Positions 24,405 through 36,100 of a stretch of DNA of 64,000 nucleotides are shown piece after piece (the first letter of the stretch is position 1; each line of letters begins with the position of its first letter). This DNA comes from Acanthaster planci (lineage: Eukaryota; Echinodermata; Asteroidea; Valvatida; Acanthasteridae), in NCBI RefSeq assembly GCF_001949145.1, contig NW_019091422.1:1002564-1066563 (forward strand). Reading direction: 5' to 3'. The notes below the pieces were generated by a model. The model was not told where the DNA came from. It did no database searches and worked only from the letters and a program-made list of their open reading frames with translations. A program made the translations under genes and the position numbers.

Positions 24405-25589
24405 ATGGACGACGCGGAGTCGTACAATTATCACTACGGCGAGCTGCTGCCCAAGTTGACGGACGGCGAGTGCGCCTTCATGAAGTTCTTCAACATCACC
24501 CCAGAGATCATTGGGGACTTCACGTACACCACCAGGCAGAAGGCGCTGCTGTTGGGAGTGCTACCTCTGCTCATGGTGATTGGTTTGCTGGACAACCTGG
24601 CCTTTGTGTACGTGGTGCTCAGGATCCCGGAAATGAAGACTGTGACCAACTCCTACCTCCTGAACCTGGCCATAGCCGACGTGCTGTACCTGACCTTCTC
24701 GGTCGGGGAGAAGCTGATAAAGTACGGTCTGTCCCCGGTCTCCGACGACGACGGGGCGCTGGGGCTGGGCGGCTGCATCGTGATCTATATCATCAGCGAT
24801 CTGGCCTACTTCGCCGGCTTGTTCTTCGTCACCCTGGTGTCCTTCGACCGGTTCCTGGCTGTGCACAGCCCCATGGCCAGCGGGAGGAAAGGCGGCCGGA
24901 ACTACACCCAGATTGCGATCGCTGGAACCTGGATAGTAGCGGCCGTCTTGGCGGCAATCATGTCGCCGTCGTATGGGGCCCTGGAGGAGTATTGTATCCT
25001 CTGGCCCGATGAAGCGCCATACAACGAATGGTCCCACGTGGCAGCCGAGTGCATGGCGGTGGAGCCCTGGCTTATGCCCTTCACCCAGGGCCTCCAAACT
25101 CTGCCGTTCTTCATCTCCTTCGTCGTCAACGTCATCCTGTACATCTTCATCATCAAGGGCCTGGACCAGTCCATCGAGCGGCTGCGGAAGCACGGGCTGA
25201 TGAAGGAGAAGGACATTAACGTCCGCAACCAGATCGCCCGCATGCTGGTGGTCAACGGCCTGGTCTTCTTCTGCTGTCTCGCCCCTTTCGAGATCCGGTC
25301 GCTGCTGAAGATGATCGACACCCTCTCCGGCGGGGACAAGATCGTGATCCCCTTGGAGACCAGCATCACCCTGGACCACATCGGGCGGGTGATGGCCTAC
25401 ACCAACTCGGCCATCAACCCGCTCATCTACACGGCCATGAGCAGCCGCTACCGTCAGGCCTTCAAGCAGGCTTTTTTACCTAAGAACCGGCAGGGATTTT
25501 TTCGCGGGGTTCGGACGTCGTTTAACCAGACGTTATCGCACACCACTGAGACCCATATGGATGAAACCCACACGGAGTCCAGGTTCTGA
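24405..25589 (+). CDS. Single-exon class A (rhodopsin-type) G-protein-coupled receptor, peptide-receptor-like orphan
   Basis: This encodes a 394-residue seven-helix plasma-membrane receptor that probably couples a peptide ligand to G proteins. The first ATG lies at 24405 with a strong Kozak context (A at -3, G at +4); the frame is open four codons upstream but has no ATG there. Residues below count from this Met. The N-terminus (~46 aa, no signal peptide) has a glycosylation sequon NIT at 30. TM1 spans ~47-72 (GLLDN, Asn64); TM2 contains LAIAD (Asp92); TM3 begins near Cys124 and ends in DRF (148-150) instead of DRY; TM4 has Trp176; loop 2 has Cys197 for the usual disulfide with Cys124 and an extra Cys216; TM5 has Pro234; TM6 has CCLAPF, so the usual CWxP tryptophan is Leu; TM7 carries NSAINPLIY (334-342), followed by helix 8 (SSRYRQAF). 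The short third loop and TM7/helix 8 resemble TRH, neuromedin U and ghrelin-type receptors (family knowledge), but the ligand cannot be assigned. The third codon position is strongly GC-rich, unlike the flanks. No intron is needed. Confidence 0.5.
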   Translation: MDDAESYNYHYGELLPKLTDGECAFMKFFNITPEIIGDFTYTTRQKALLLGVLPLLMVIGLLDNLAFVYVVLRIPEMKTVTNSYLLNLAIADVLYLTFSVGEKLIKYGLSPVSDDDGALGLGGCIVIYIISDLAYFAGLFFVTLVSFDRFLAVHSPMASGRKGGRNYTQIAIAGTWIVAAVLAAIMSPSYGALEEYCILWPDEAPYNEWSHVAAECMAVEPWLMPFTQGLQTLPFFISFVVNVILYIFIIKGLDQSIERLRKHGLMKEKDINVRNQIARMLVVNGLVFFCCLAPFEIRSLLKMIDTLSGGDKIVIPLETSITLDHIGRVMAYTNSAINPLIYTAMSSRYRQAFKQAFLPKNRQGFFRGVRTSFNQTLSHTTETHMDETHTESRF

Positions 25590-26927
25590 GACTGGAGAGC
25601 AAGGCTAAGAGAGCAGACGTAAGCGGCCATCTCTCATGCATGTGCAGTCTTACGTACGGAAATGTATGCTTGTTGAGATTTTGAATACATTAACGGTGGC
25701 CTAGAATTGAAAGTTGTCCAGACGAGATGTTGTACAAAACACATCCAAAGATCACGTTGTCTAACAGGATAAAGAAGACAAATATTTATATGTATATTTC
25801 GATCAGTTCAAAAGTATATTAGTAAATTGTACAGACAACAATATCGTACTATATTATAGAAATACGATTGGTGCATTTGACATCAAGATTAGAATTTCAA
25901 CAAGATTTCAACGGGACACAATTTCTTTTAAACTTTGGTTTTTGGCTTAAGTCCCACGACTTTTGGGAGCTCAAAGCATACCTTCTTGTAAGATTAAGAA
26001 GAAAGCTGCATGGCATTTCATTCTCATTATCAAAGTATGACTAAGCAAGGTGCAACTCAAAAATGTATTTTATTCCCCAAAATAATTCGACTGAACCTCG
26101 TCGACGATGCTTCGCAGAGCGCAAAAGGACCTTGTCTAATGCACGGCCTTGGTTTGCGAATTCCGGCTTCAAATCCCCCATTTTAAGCCGTAGTGCAAGG
26201 GCATCATAATCCGATCAAAGGGCACCTGGAATCCGCAGACCATCCATTGAAATTTACGCCCCGTAAAATGAGATCCCAGCCCGGACACGCTTTGCCAGTA
26301 AACGCGCGCATACTGAAGAATGACGGCTTAGTGTAAGGTTGCGAAATTAATTCACGCGTCGTTGGAAATGCTCTCCGCTCGGGCAAGTGCGCGTGCAGGC
26401 CCGCGAGTGATTTACTCCGCTAAACCACATAGGCGTGTATGGAAACTGTACACTGAGACGTGTTTCAGAGATCAGTCCATTTTAGTGACATTTTATCTTC
26501 TGGTGTGGGAATTAGGTCTTTGTTTTGAGGTTTATACATATGGTTGGTGATAATCAGAACCTAAAAAAACTTAAGCATGGTCGAATAAGAGAAAAAATAA
26601 TATGGTGAATTCATGTACCCAAAATTAAATTAAGCCCTATTTACTCTTTGAACTTGCTATATATTATGATATATTTAGCTCTACAGTAGGATAAATTCAC
26701 TCCCAAGTTAGGGTAAAAAAAACTACTCTTAAAATATTTTAACCCTATTTTGGGGTCAAAATTTGGATCTGGTTAATTTTAACCCTAGCAGTTTTTCGTT
26801 GGAAAGGGCAGGCTAGGCCTACTCGTCTCAACACAGAGGAAACAATTTGAATCTGTACAGCCGCCGAAATGTACACTAACACACCTATTTTCAGTGTTGG
26901 TAGTATCGAGGTGTTGGGAGCCAGCCG
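25590..26927 (+). other. GPCR 3' flank and intergenic sequence
   Basis: Base composition drops sharply to AT-rich after the stop codon, as expected for a 3' UTR. No canonical AATAAA was found close by; AATACA near 25683 is a possible weak variant signal, so the transcript end is unresolved. 26640-26800 is AT-rich with repeated AACCCTA-like motifs. Confidence 0.5.
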
Positions 26928-27105
26928 CGCACAAGCACCTCCTCATCGGTTGAAAAGAGCCGCGTTGGTCGGGAGTGTTTATTTTGTTGGTAGCGACGCG
27001 ACTGAAACGCTTGCGTTTCCTAGTCGTTCGTGAACTAGTGATGCGATTAGTACCGAAGGAGCCTCCGAGAAATACCGCCCTCTCCTGCTACAGCTCGAGG
27101 CTCAT
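26928..27105 (-). repeat. Copy 4 of the ~190-bp dispersed element (inverted)
   Basis: On the minus strand this reads the same series of anchors as the other copies: GAGAGGGCGG, GGAGGCTCC, GTCGCGTCGCTACCAACA, CTCTTTTCAACCGATGAGG and AGGTGCTT. It lies about 1.3 kb downstream of the GPCR stop codon. A weaker fifth relative may exist at about 45785-45895 (minus), sharing CTAGTTCACGAACG. Confidence 0.5.
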
Positions 27106-30100
27106 AGGCTAAACCAGCGACTGAAATTAGGAGCCATCAGTGCGGTGGTACCACGCACGCTCATGCACAGGTCGTGCGGGCCTTGAACACCTCTTCGACC
27201 TATAGGTGACAACACAAGCACCTGTGGGCTAACAGCGCTGCGTGAATGCTGTGCCGACTGTAAAAACGACGCTTTCTCGGATTTCTCGTTTTTTTATATC
27301 GCCCGTGCAAGATATACATCGGGAAATCGGGGCTTGTTTCGACTCCTAATCCTTCACGCTTAGCTGCAGCTGCCCTGTCTACCGAATTGTTAACCCTGCC
27401 GTCGTGTCACCGAGTCCGTCATGAATAATAAACAATCACCTAGGATTACACACTTAGATCGATGACAGCGTGCGGGGTTGAATCAAAGTCAACCACGGTG
27501 AAAGGCTGCGAGGATTTCTCGGCAGGACTTTATGCTTTTTTTTTTCCCATAAAGGGATGTCGTGAGCAAAGTCGCCTTCAGACTCAACCGCCATTAACGA
27601 CGCGGGTTCAAAAACACGGCACACTTTCCTGCGCTTCATTAACGCCAGCAGCGGACCGTATCCTGGTAAAAACAAAAAACAACCTAAAAATCGCGCTGCC
27701 GTTTTCGCTGGGCTGAAGAAATGAAATCATTTTCCTACATTTCCGGACTGAAACAGAATGGAAGGATAGGACCAAACGCCGGAGCTCCTTTAAATTACAA
27801 AAACGGTTAATGTCAATTTCAAAAGTGAGATTTGTCCTTTGGAAAATGTAGCCATAATTTGGAGAGACAAAGTGTGACTTCTGACTCTGTTAACCTTAGA
27901 GGAAGTAGACCTAAGAAGAAAAGAGTTCCCAAATTATTAACTGAAAACATAATGAATTTAGGACTCCAGTCTTTAAACCCAAAAATTAGATGCGAAGCAA
28001 ATCATTGATTACACAAAAGGTTTTTTTTCATAAGTCTTGAGCCTGAAACAGCCACACAAGCAGAGGAATGAAGGCCACGTTTGTTTTGGATCGCGATGAT
28101 CCGTAGTTGTCTACGGACACCAAGACCCGCATAGCGGATGGTGCGAACCAGCATTAGGATCACTGACGGAGATCCCTATCCGTGTGAAACTAGCAGGCCT
28201 ATACTTAGACCGCACCTCGTGCTATCCAAGATGTTAGTAGACGAACAAGCAGAAAAAAAATCTGCTCCAGCTTTTAGAAATCTCACCCTTGGGAAAATTT
28301 TCCCTGAATTCCTGAATTGAGTGGTCGTGAAGTGAACTGCCGACCCAGCCTGGAAATGTGAAGAACATGTGTTCAGTAATTCCTCAGAATGATAGGAATA
28401 TGTCTCCTGAAGCTCTGGTTTAAAGGAACAACATAACATGTAATCCTCCCATTTGAAAGCACTGAGTGAATGGTCGTTCTTATACATCTCTTGTGAGGTT
28501 GCGCGATAGAAGCATCAGGGACGGATCTAGCTTTCAGGGAAACCGGGGGGGGGGGGATAATGGTCGTGCTGAAGGAAGCCCTACTGTGGGGATCCACCGG
28601 AAATCGATGTGATTGTTTAACTATCGATGGATAGACGGACGGCGCAATCCTCGTCCGGGGTTTTTATTTGGTAGGTCGACTCATTTTCTGTCATTTCACT
28701 GGTAGTTCCATTTCGTCCGCGGCTGTACTGGGGGGGGGTTGCAACCCTCACCCCCTTTAGATCCACCTCTTGGGATGTCCTAGCGAGAGTCTGCTTTTGA
28801 CGCCGTCGGGTTTGTCCCCCCCCCAAAAAAAGTTTCTACACCGAGAATAACGTGCGGCCGTGACAGGTGTAGCAGTAGCAGGCATCTGCGCTCTGTTGTC
28901 GCGCCTGGCATTTCAACTGAATCAGTGCACCCCATTCGCAACTGTAAAAGTAGCGGCTCCAAACCACCGCATTATGCGGATCTGGTAATTACAAAATTTG
29001 CCACGTCTCTCCTCTTCTCTAACCTTACTCTGCGTCTCACCCAAAGTGTATTTAAAACACAAGTGCCCTGAATTTATTATTTGCTGTCATTATAATTGAT
29101 ATTTTCAGCTTTGATTCAATTGATAAAGGGTTACGGTTCCTCCGTTGGGGCAGGGATTTCGTAAATGCGAGACAATTACGGTCTCATGTCGTGCGCTATA
29201 GGAGTAATAGAATTGAAAGAAAGATTTTACTGCTCGTGAGAAACATCTTAGAACACTCCACGGTTTCTGTGCCTCCCCTCTGGTAAAGGTAATTGAAATC
29301 GCCGCATTATAGGTATATCCTCTGTCCCAAGCTCCATGGACTCACCTCAGACTGAAATCAGATAAATCCGAAGGGGAAGATTTTTCAATTTACCACTTTC
29401 GGGAGATTAACACCTCGCAATTTCCATCTCTCCCCCCCCCAGCCTGTCGGAGGGTGACAAGTTCGCGTGGGGAGCCCCTTTCTGGAAGGCTCCCGCCAGA
29501 CCTGCCCTTCTTTGCGTGATGCGGCAATTGCCTGCATGGGATCGGCGCGCACCGCCACGTCCACATAATGCGCAATTACGGTGAAATCCAATTTCACGTG
29601 TCGGCTGCGCTGGCATTTGGGGTTTCTTCTGTCCTTTCCGCCCGGCCCTGCGCGGGCTGTCGGCAATATTGACGCACCGTCGAGCAAACGTTAATTACCA
29701 GAAAAACCTCGTCTAACACCCGATGGAACATTCAACTCATCTCCTCTACAGTAAAACGTTTGAATCGGTAAGGATTTTTAAAAATACTTGGTACCGCCTG
29801 AAGTCGTCCCAATTCAATTTTCTTAGAGAAAGTAATTCCATTTTTCCTTTCAAAACTTCATACATTTTGATACTTCAACAATGGATGAAAATCCACATAG
29901 ATAGTCTGTCTTGAACATACAAAGGTCAGGCTGAATCTGAAACACAAGAATACACTTGTTTAGATAGGTTTACTCGAATAAAAAGCTTTCTCCATTTTTA
30001 AAAGGGTCATAACTTCAATTTCATACGGCCACGTCCCCAGGAGAAGACAAAGTGGGTTTAGGCCTACCCTATGAATATACTAGTGTCTGACTTATTAAGA

Positions 30101-33100
30101 ATCTTGTCTTAAAAATGCAATTTGGTTCACAAAACAAATGAAACATTTGAGAACAGTCGAAATCGTGTGCACCAGCATCTCAGCTTAAAATCTCTTTGAC
30201 ATCTGACGCTTCTCTAGGAATTGTAGAGAGCTCACGATATAATTGGAAGAAAAAACGTGGTAAGCTTTCCAATCAGGCGCTGATCCGCAGGAAGATTTGT
30301 ACGTCTCGTTTTACTACATTTTTGTGGACAAAATGTGCTCCCATTCAATTTCGAGAATGGAGAGGGACTTAAGCTTTTTCAAATGTGCCATTTTGAAAGA
30401 CATTAGTGCTTAGCCGTAAGAAACAAAAGCCTCAGCGCTGGATTACTGTCGCCGCGGAAGATGTTTTGAACCTTTTCTTAAAAATAAAAGGCCGGTGCCG
30501 GAAGAAAATTACTTCTTAGAAGAGAAGTTGATCTTAGCTGAAGTTTACAGTCCACGCAAAGCCAAGCGTTTCATAATGTCTGTTTTGATTGAAAGGATAA
30601 AATTTCTCGTCATCCCAATTAGTTTCAACTAAATTTCAAGCGCGCTGTTTAAAGATCAAAGTACGCACGGATGATGCAGCCGCGTTTCGCCCATTAAAAT
30701 AAAGCGTGGTTTTGCACTTGTGTTATAAATCTAACACGGCGAGTTTTTCGTGGTAGCTGTGATCGATAGACACTCGAAAAAAATTAAGATTTTTTAAAAC
30801 AAAATACATCGTCACATCTTCTTTCAAGAATAAAATAATAGGGGAAAATGAAGTTAAATGTACCTCTTGTGGCGTGGTAAAAATAAAATAAAAGTGTCTG
30901 CAAAGTTTAAGGAATGAACTGTCTGTACAAGTGACAGAATGTCAGCGATTGCATTCAGCTTATTCCTGTCCAAAACGTCTGGCAACTCCGTAATGTGGTT
31001 TTGGGCAAATCTTGTCATATTTCGATGTGGTAATTTGACCAGTGATGGACAGAAGCCCCCCTCCCGCGTACGTGAATGTGACCGTTAATGAACCACCATT
31101 AAAGCCGCGGAGTTGGCGTTGAAATCCTGAGTGCTTTGAAGTGAGATTGCTTATAGGGCGAAACCCGGGATCCCGTAAGTCACGCACGATGGGCGCACCT
31201 CCCTCGCGATGATGATTGGGAGACGCTACCCCCTAATTGCCGCAGATTGTCGCGCCAAATATTATAATCATCATTCAGCTTGATGATATGAAACTATGCT
31301 ACGGTAATAATCAGATATGAAACGCGATAATCAAAACACATTGAAGCTTTAGCTATCCCATTTCCTTTGCGTATACTTTAGCAGGTGAACATATTGATTC
31401 ACGTGTTAGTGCTAGATATTACTGTTTTCATTTGACACGTCACTTTGCAGTTTGTATGCATCAAGAGCCTTCTCGTATTTGACGTGTGAACTTAATACGA
31501 GCAAGGAAAGGGACACACGTCAGGAGAAACTAAAATGTCAAATTTCCAGAATGACATAAAAAATGACAATTCATTCCACAACAGTTTATTGTAAAAAAGG
31601 ACTGAACATTCAGTGATATCTCCAAGGGCTGTTTTTCTGCGTTCGTAGGAATAAATCCTGGTGTGGTGTATTTCCAACGTATAGGAGTAAGAAGCTTGTC
31701 CAGTGTCCAGTGGTCAGTTAGCCAACATTTTCATTTCGTAGGGAGTTTTCCACACAGCTAGTTTGCGTTACTTGCTTGCTTCAAGGTTCATTGAATTTTC
31801 CCGTTTTCGTCTTTAAAATAAAGTATATGCACAGTCAAAAGATGGACTTTGACCCACGAAGCCCCGCAGTACCGGAAGAAACAGGGCCGTATTCATTTTA
31901 ACACGAACCTTTACTCACTCGGTGAAAAAATGTATGGGTCATCAACAGAAAAATATTGTCGTGCGTTAAAGGCCGAATTTTCGTCACAGTCACGCTCATT
32001 ACCACCGCATCCTCATCTTGATGGGGCATTTTAAAATCGCTCACGAATCTGGCAGAGCAGTCGCGAGAGACGCGCGGATCTCTTCAATAATTCAAGGAGA
32101 ATTTCATCGAGTCGGCCTCCGGGCCCCATCCAGGTACCAAGGGACCGTCAGGAGGGCTCTGTGTTCTCGCTTTCCATATGGTCGGCTGCCACGGCGCTCT
32201 TGAGCCAAACATTTTCTGTAGTCTTACTGTCAAAATATTTGGGTTGTACCCACGTATTGCTTGGGGTAGAGTGTTTCCCACATTACAACAAGTCAGCCAT
32301 ATGGTCCGATCTTCGTGAATCGTGGCTTGCCTGTCATCGTCTGACCCCCAACTTGCCATGAAAATTTGCGGAGACTTTTTTTCACGTAGATTTACATGTA
32401 GATATCAAAACGTTTGTTTTCACTCCTGCCTTCAACAATCTGTATTATCCCGTAATATGAATTCCTTCAAGTCTTTTGCGTGCTACGTGTCAAAAACAAG
32501 CATAACTTAATAAAACCCTACAATACTCATCAAAGCGTTGAAAGTCCTGAAGAAAACTCTCCAACAAATGCCCGCTGGTATCCCAGGCCTACATGTTGCC
32601 GTATTAAAAGAATACAAAAAAATCCGCTCACTGAAATCCCTTGCGTATGAAGCAGACTTGACTAACAAGCCAAGGCGAATGGCCGGGTGTAATTTATCAT
32701 TCATCCAAGATGGATTGCTTTGTTCCATCAACAAGATGGTTATTGCGTGCCCTGCTGGGGGGGATATAGGCTACGCCATGATATGCTTTTCCGGTGTATA
32801 ATTTTTAACGAACCAGGCCTGGCCTTCTCGATTAATGCTTAATTTAACCGTAATGTGTTCAAAAATTAACCGAGGAAAGGTAAAATCACCTCTGTACGAC
32901 TTCGAACTGGTTAGCAGCATTTTGTCGTACAGTCTGGCAAAACGATACCCCTTTAAATTTCTGATCGGCTTTTGCTTCCATAATGTAAAATTGTGATCAG
33001 GAAATAGTGTGTATTTCAAGGACAAATCTGGCAGATGGTTTTCCAGTCCCAATATCTTTAAGTCGTAACCGAAGAGCTGGCAAGGAATCATCTTCTTTGT

Positions 33101-36100
33101 CACCTAAAGCAAGAACATGAAACATAAAACGTGAGCCAAGGCATCGCGTGATCTCCACGTGACCTTTGACCTATTCACTGGTGCAAGGACCGAGTGTCCC
33201 AGTCGCATTATCACATTTCACACATTGGTGGCGTATTAGATAACGTCAACATCCTTCTAACGTATTGTTCAAGTGATCTTCTTTCTTTTCATCTCTTTTA
33301 AAACAGAAATGGCCTTTTCATCCTCAATTTCAACAGAGGAAAAATTCAAAAATCTTGTGGAGAGCCCTTTGACAAGTCCCGTTTGCCCGCAATGTGATAT
33401 GTTTTCCTTCCCCTACAATGCCAACAATTTCTTTCTAAAGTCTTGAGTGATTCATACGAACGTGCCAGCGATACGAGCGGAAAGGATAATTTGTCTCCCT
33501 GGACTGACGAAGAAATGAATTTTGCCGCTCGACAACTTGGGAAAAATTGCGGACATAAACTACCGCCAGACTGACGTGCAACCCCGACGTTGACGAGTTT
33601 GCGCCCATGGTCCGTGAAAAGCAGACGGGCGCGTGAACAGTTCGCCTCAGCAATGATTAATATAGAACCACAAGCGACATTCGACTGCGACATGTCCAAC
33701 GACGGACGAAACCCGACAACTGTACTTGCTCTCTTCGAAGTCCCCACGTCCCACTGGAGACGCAATTAACTTTCAAAACTGGAGGCCAGCCCCCTCCCTT
33801 TATCCGATACGGTTTAAAAATAGAAGAAGTTAACTGAAACGTTTGTTCGGGAGGCCGTCGCCCACAGACTTTTGGGGGCAATTTGGCGGGAAATCAGTGT
33901 CACTCCGAATCCGAAACTGTGTACCGTGTAATTGCCGTACGGTGGAAACAGTTATTATCTTGCGTGTCTCATTAAGGCGGATCTGAGTCGTATAAATTCC
34001 ATTAAAATGTAAATATGACTGGCAACCTCGATAAAAAAAGACCCACTTTGTGGCATTACCAAGGACATCGCGCCTCAGCCAAGTGAGAAAATGCCAAAAA
34101 TAGACGAGAACAATTGCAAATGCTAATAACTGCAGGCAGTAAGCTTCTGGGAACAGCACACATAATTTCCCCTAAATCGACTTCCCGTCGAACAGGAGAG
34201 CAATTCGCAATCAATTCAAAAATTACTCTGCCAAACAAAAAAAAGGGTTAAGTTGTCTTAAAATATATTGTGTGCTTATTCTTCCTGGCGTGCTTCCACC
34301 ATCAACAAAAACAGGACCGTAAAAAAGAACTTTTTCAATGATCGGAAAGTGTTTCAACACTTAAGTCTACTTCGAAGATTTTAGATAACGGGCAAGCAGT
34401 AACGTACGCGTTTAGAGAAAATCTCTACAGGCAATAGCCGTCGGATTCCATAAGCGCCCTTGCTTTTTCCGGGCATAGCAATGTCTTTGGGATACAATGT
34501 CAAAAGAAAACTAATTCAACAGATCCATTGTATGCACATATTTGAATTTGTAATATCGGCGTAAATATTTAAACGCAGTTCTTTCCCCATAACCGTTTAG
34601 AAATAAAGGTTGTTCTAAGACATCCTCGGCTCTACACTTTACCCAAAAGATAACAAAGCCAAGGATTGGAAAAAAACGGTCGTTGGTGTATCAGTCGACA
34701 TGAGGACAATTTGCCGACAACTTCTTGGGCAAATAACAAATCCAGAGAGCGGACCAATCGTTTCCGCATCAGACATAGAGGAACAATATTGTCGACAAAG
34801 CGACAGAAGTCAAATATAATGACAAAATAGGTGTCCACTGAAGCTTATATGCCTTCATCTCTTGATGAAACACTCCATTTGTTTCGAAGCACACTTTCTT
34901 ATGTGCCCCGTACCTTTATAAGAGTTCACTGTCGCTGATCGACACGCGCGTTGTCATTAAACTCCGACACAGCTGTCGCTGTGCAGTATAGGATGAGCAC
35001 TGTAGCAGTTAGTTTTATTTTGTCGACATTCTTGTCGCTTTAAACTATCGTTCCACGTATTGTATTATATATTTCAGTGAAAATGTTGCAGATGGTGCAT
35101 TGTAAATGAATTGTACTTTTATTGAAAAGTGAAATCTGGAAATAAAAGAAAATGTAAATATATATGGAAAAGCAAGTGTTACCAGGCCCAGTTTTTCTGC
35201 TGACAGTGTCGATCCCTACTTTGAGTTTCCACTTTCTTCTCGTTTGATTTGTGTTTGGTGCGCGAACAAGGTGGGCTAAATCGAAAGTGTACTTTCAGCA
35301 AAAACAGTTTGAGGTATTAACGATGCTAAAACCACCGGGAGTACCGATTCTGTTTTGGGACGGGCACCAGTCAGTTTTTGAGGCGTAGTTACTTTGAACA
35401 CAGAAGAATTTTTCCCTACATTTCTGGAAAAAAATCACAAACAATCATGCGATAATACAAAATCTCCCCGTTGCGAGCATGGTGGGGAGGCTTGAGAATT
35501 GAGGACTTCACTGGAGCGTTTTTCTTTTCTTATACCATTTTTAGCCGAAGAATCTCTTTTGTAAAAGTCTCGATAATGGTCGTTGGAGGAGTGACTCTGC
35601 ATGCATTTAAAACAAAAAATTACAAAAATAAAGACACAGAAACATTTTGCCTGTTCTTTCAAAAAAATCCGTATCTTCGAATATGAAGAGCGAGAACGAG
35701 TGTTTTGCGGATTGATAAAGTCTCTCCCGCGTGAGTGTGGCATTTTCAAAGCTCCAGTCCCTTAATAAGTTTAAGGAGTTTTAACGTCAAAATATTTTAT
35801 CAGATTGTACCTAAGTGCTATTGCTTTCATCTCTCTGCCAATCAAACAAGAGCTCAAGCATGGAGCTGTAAGGAAAAAAGTCAGGGAAGTGGCTTTCAAG
35901 TGTCATTTTTCTCAAGAGTCCCTCGACGGCGGGAAAGAGATGTTTTCAAGTGGGCGAATCGTATAGTCTTCCAGCAAAACAGCCGCGATAAACTCCTTTA
36001 GCAGAAACCAACTCTGCATCCGAAATCTTGAGGCGGTTCAGGGGCCAGCCCCACAAACACTATCCGCACCGGGTAGTGCGATATCCGGCGATACTATCTG

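Noticed and set aside
24245-25381. Long overlapping ORFs in other frames of the GPCR region (255, 272 and 159 codons)
   Set aside because: They are shadows of the GC-rich receptor ORF; their composition is odd (runs of H, R, D, Q) and no domain is seen.
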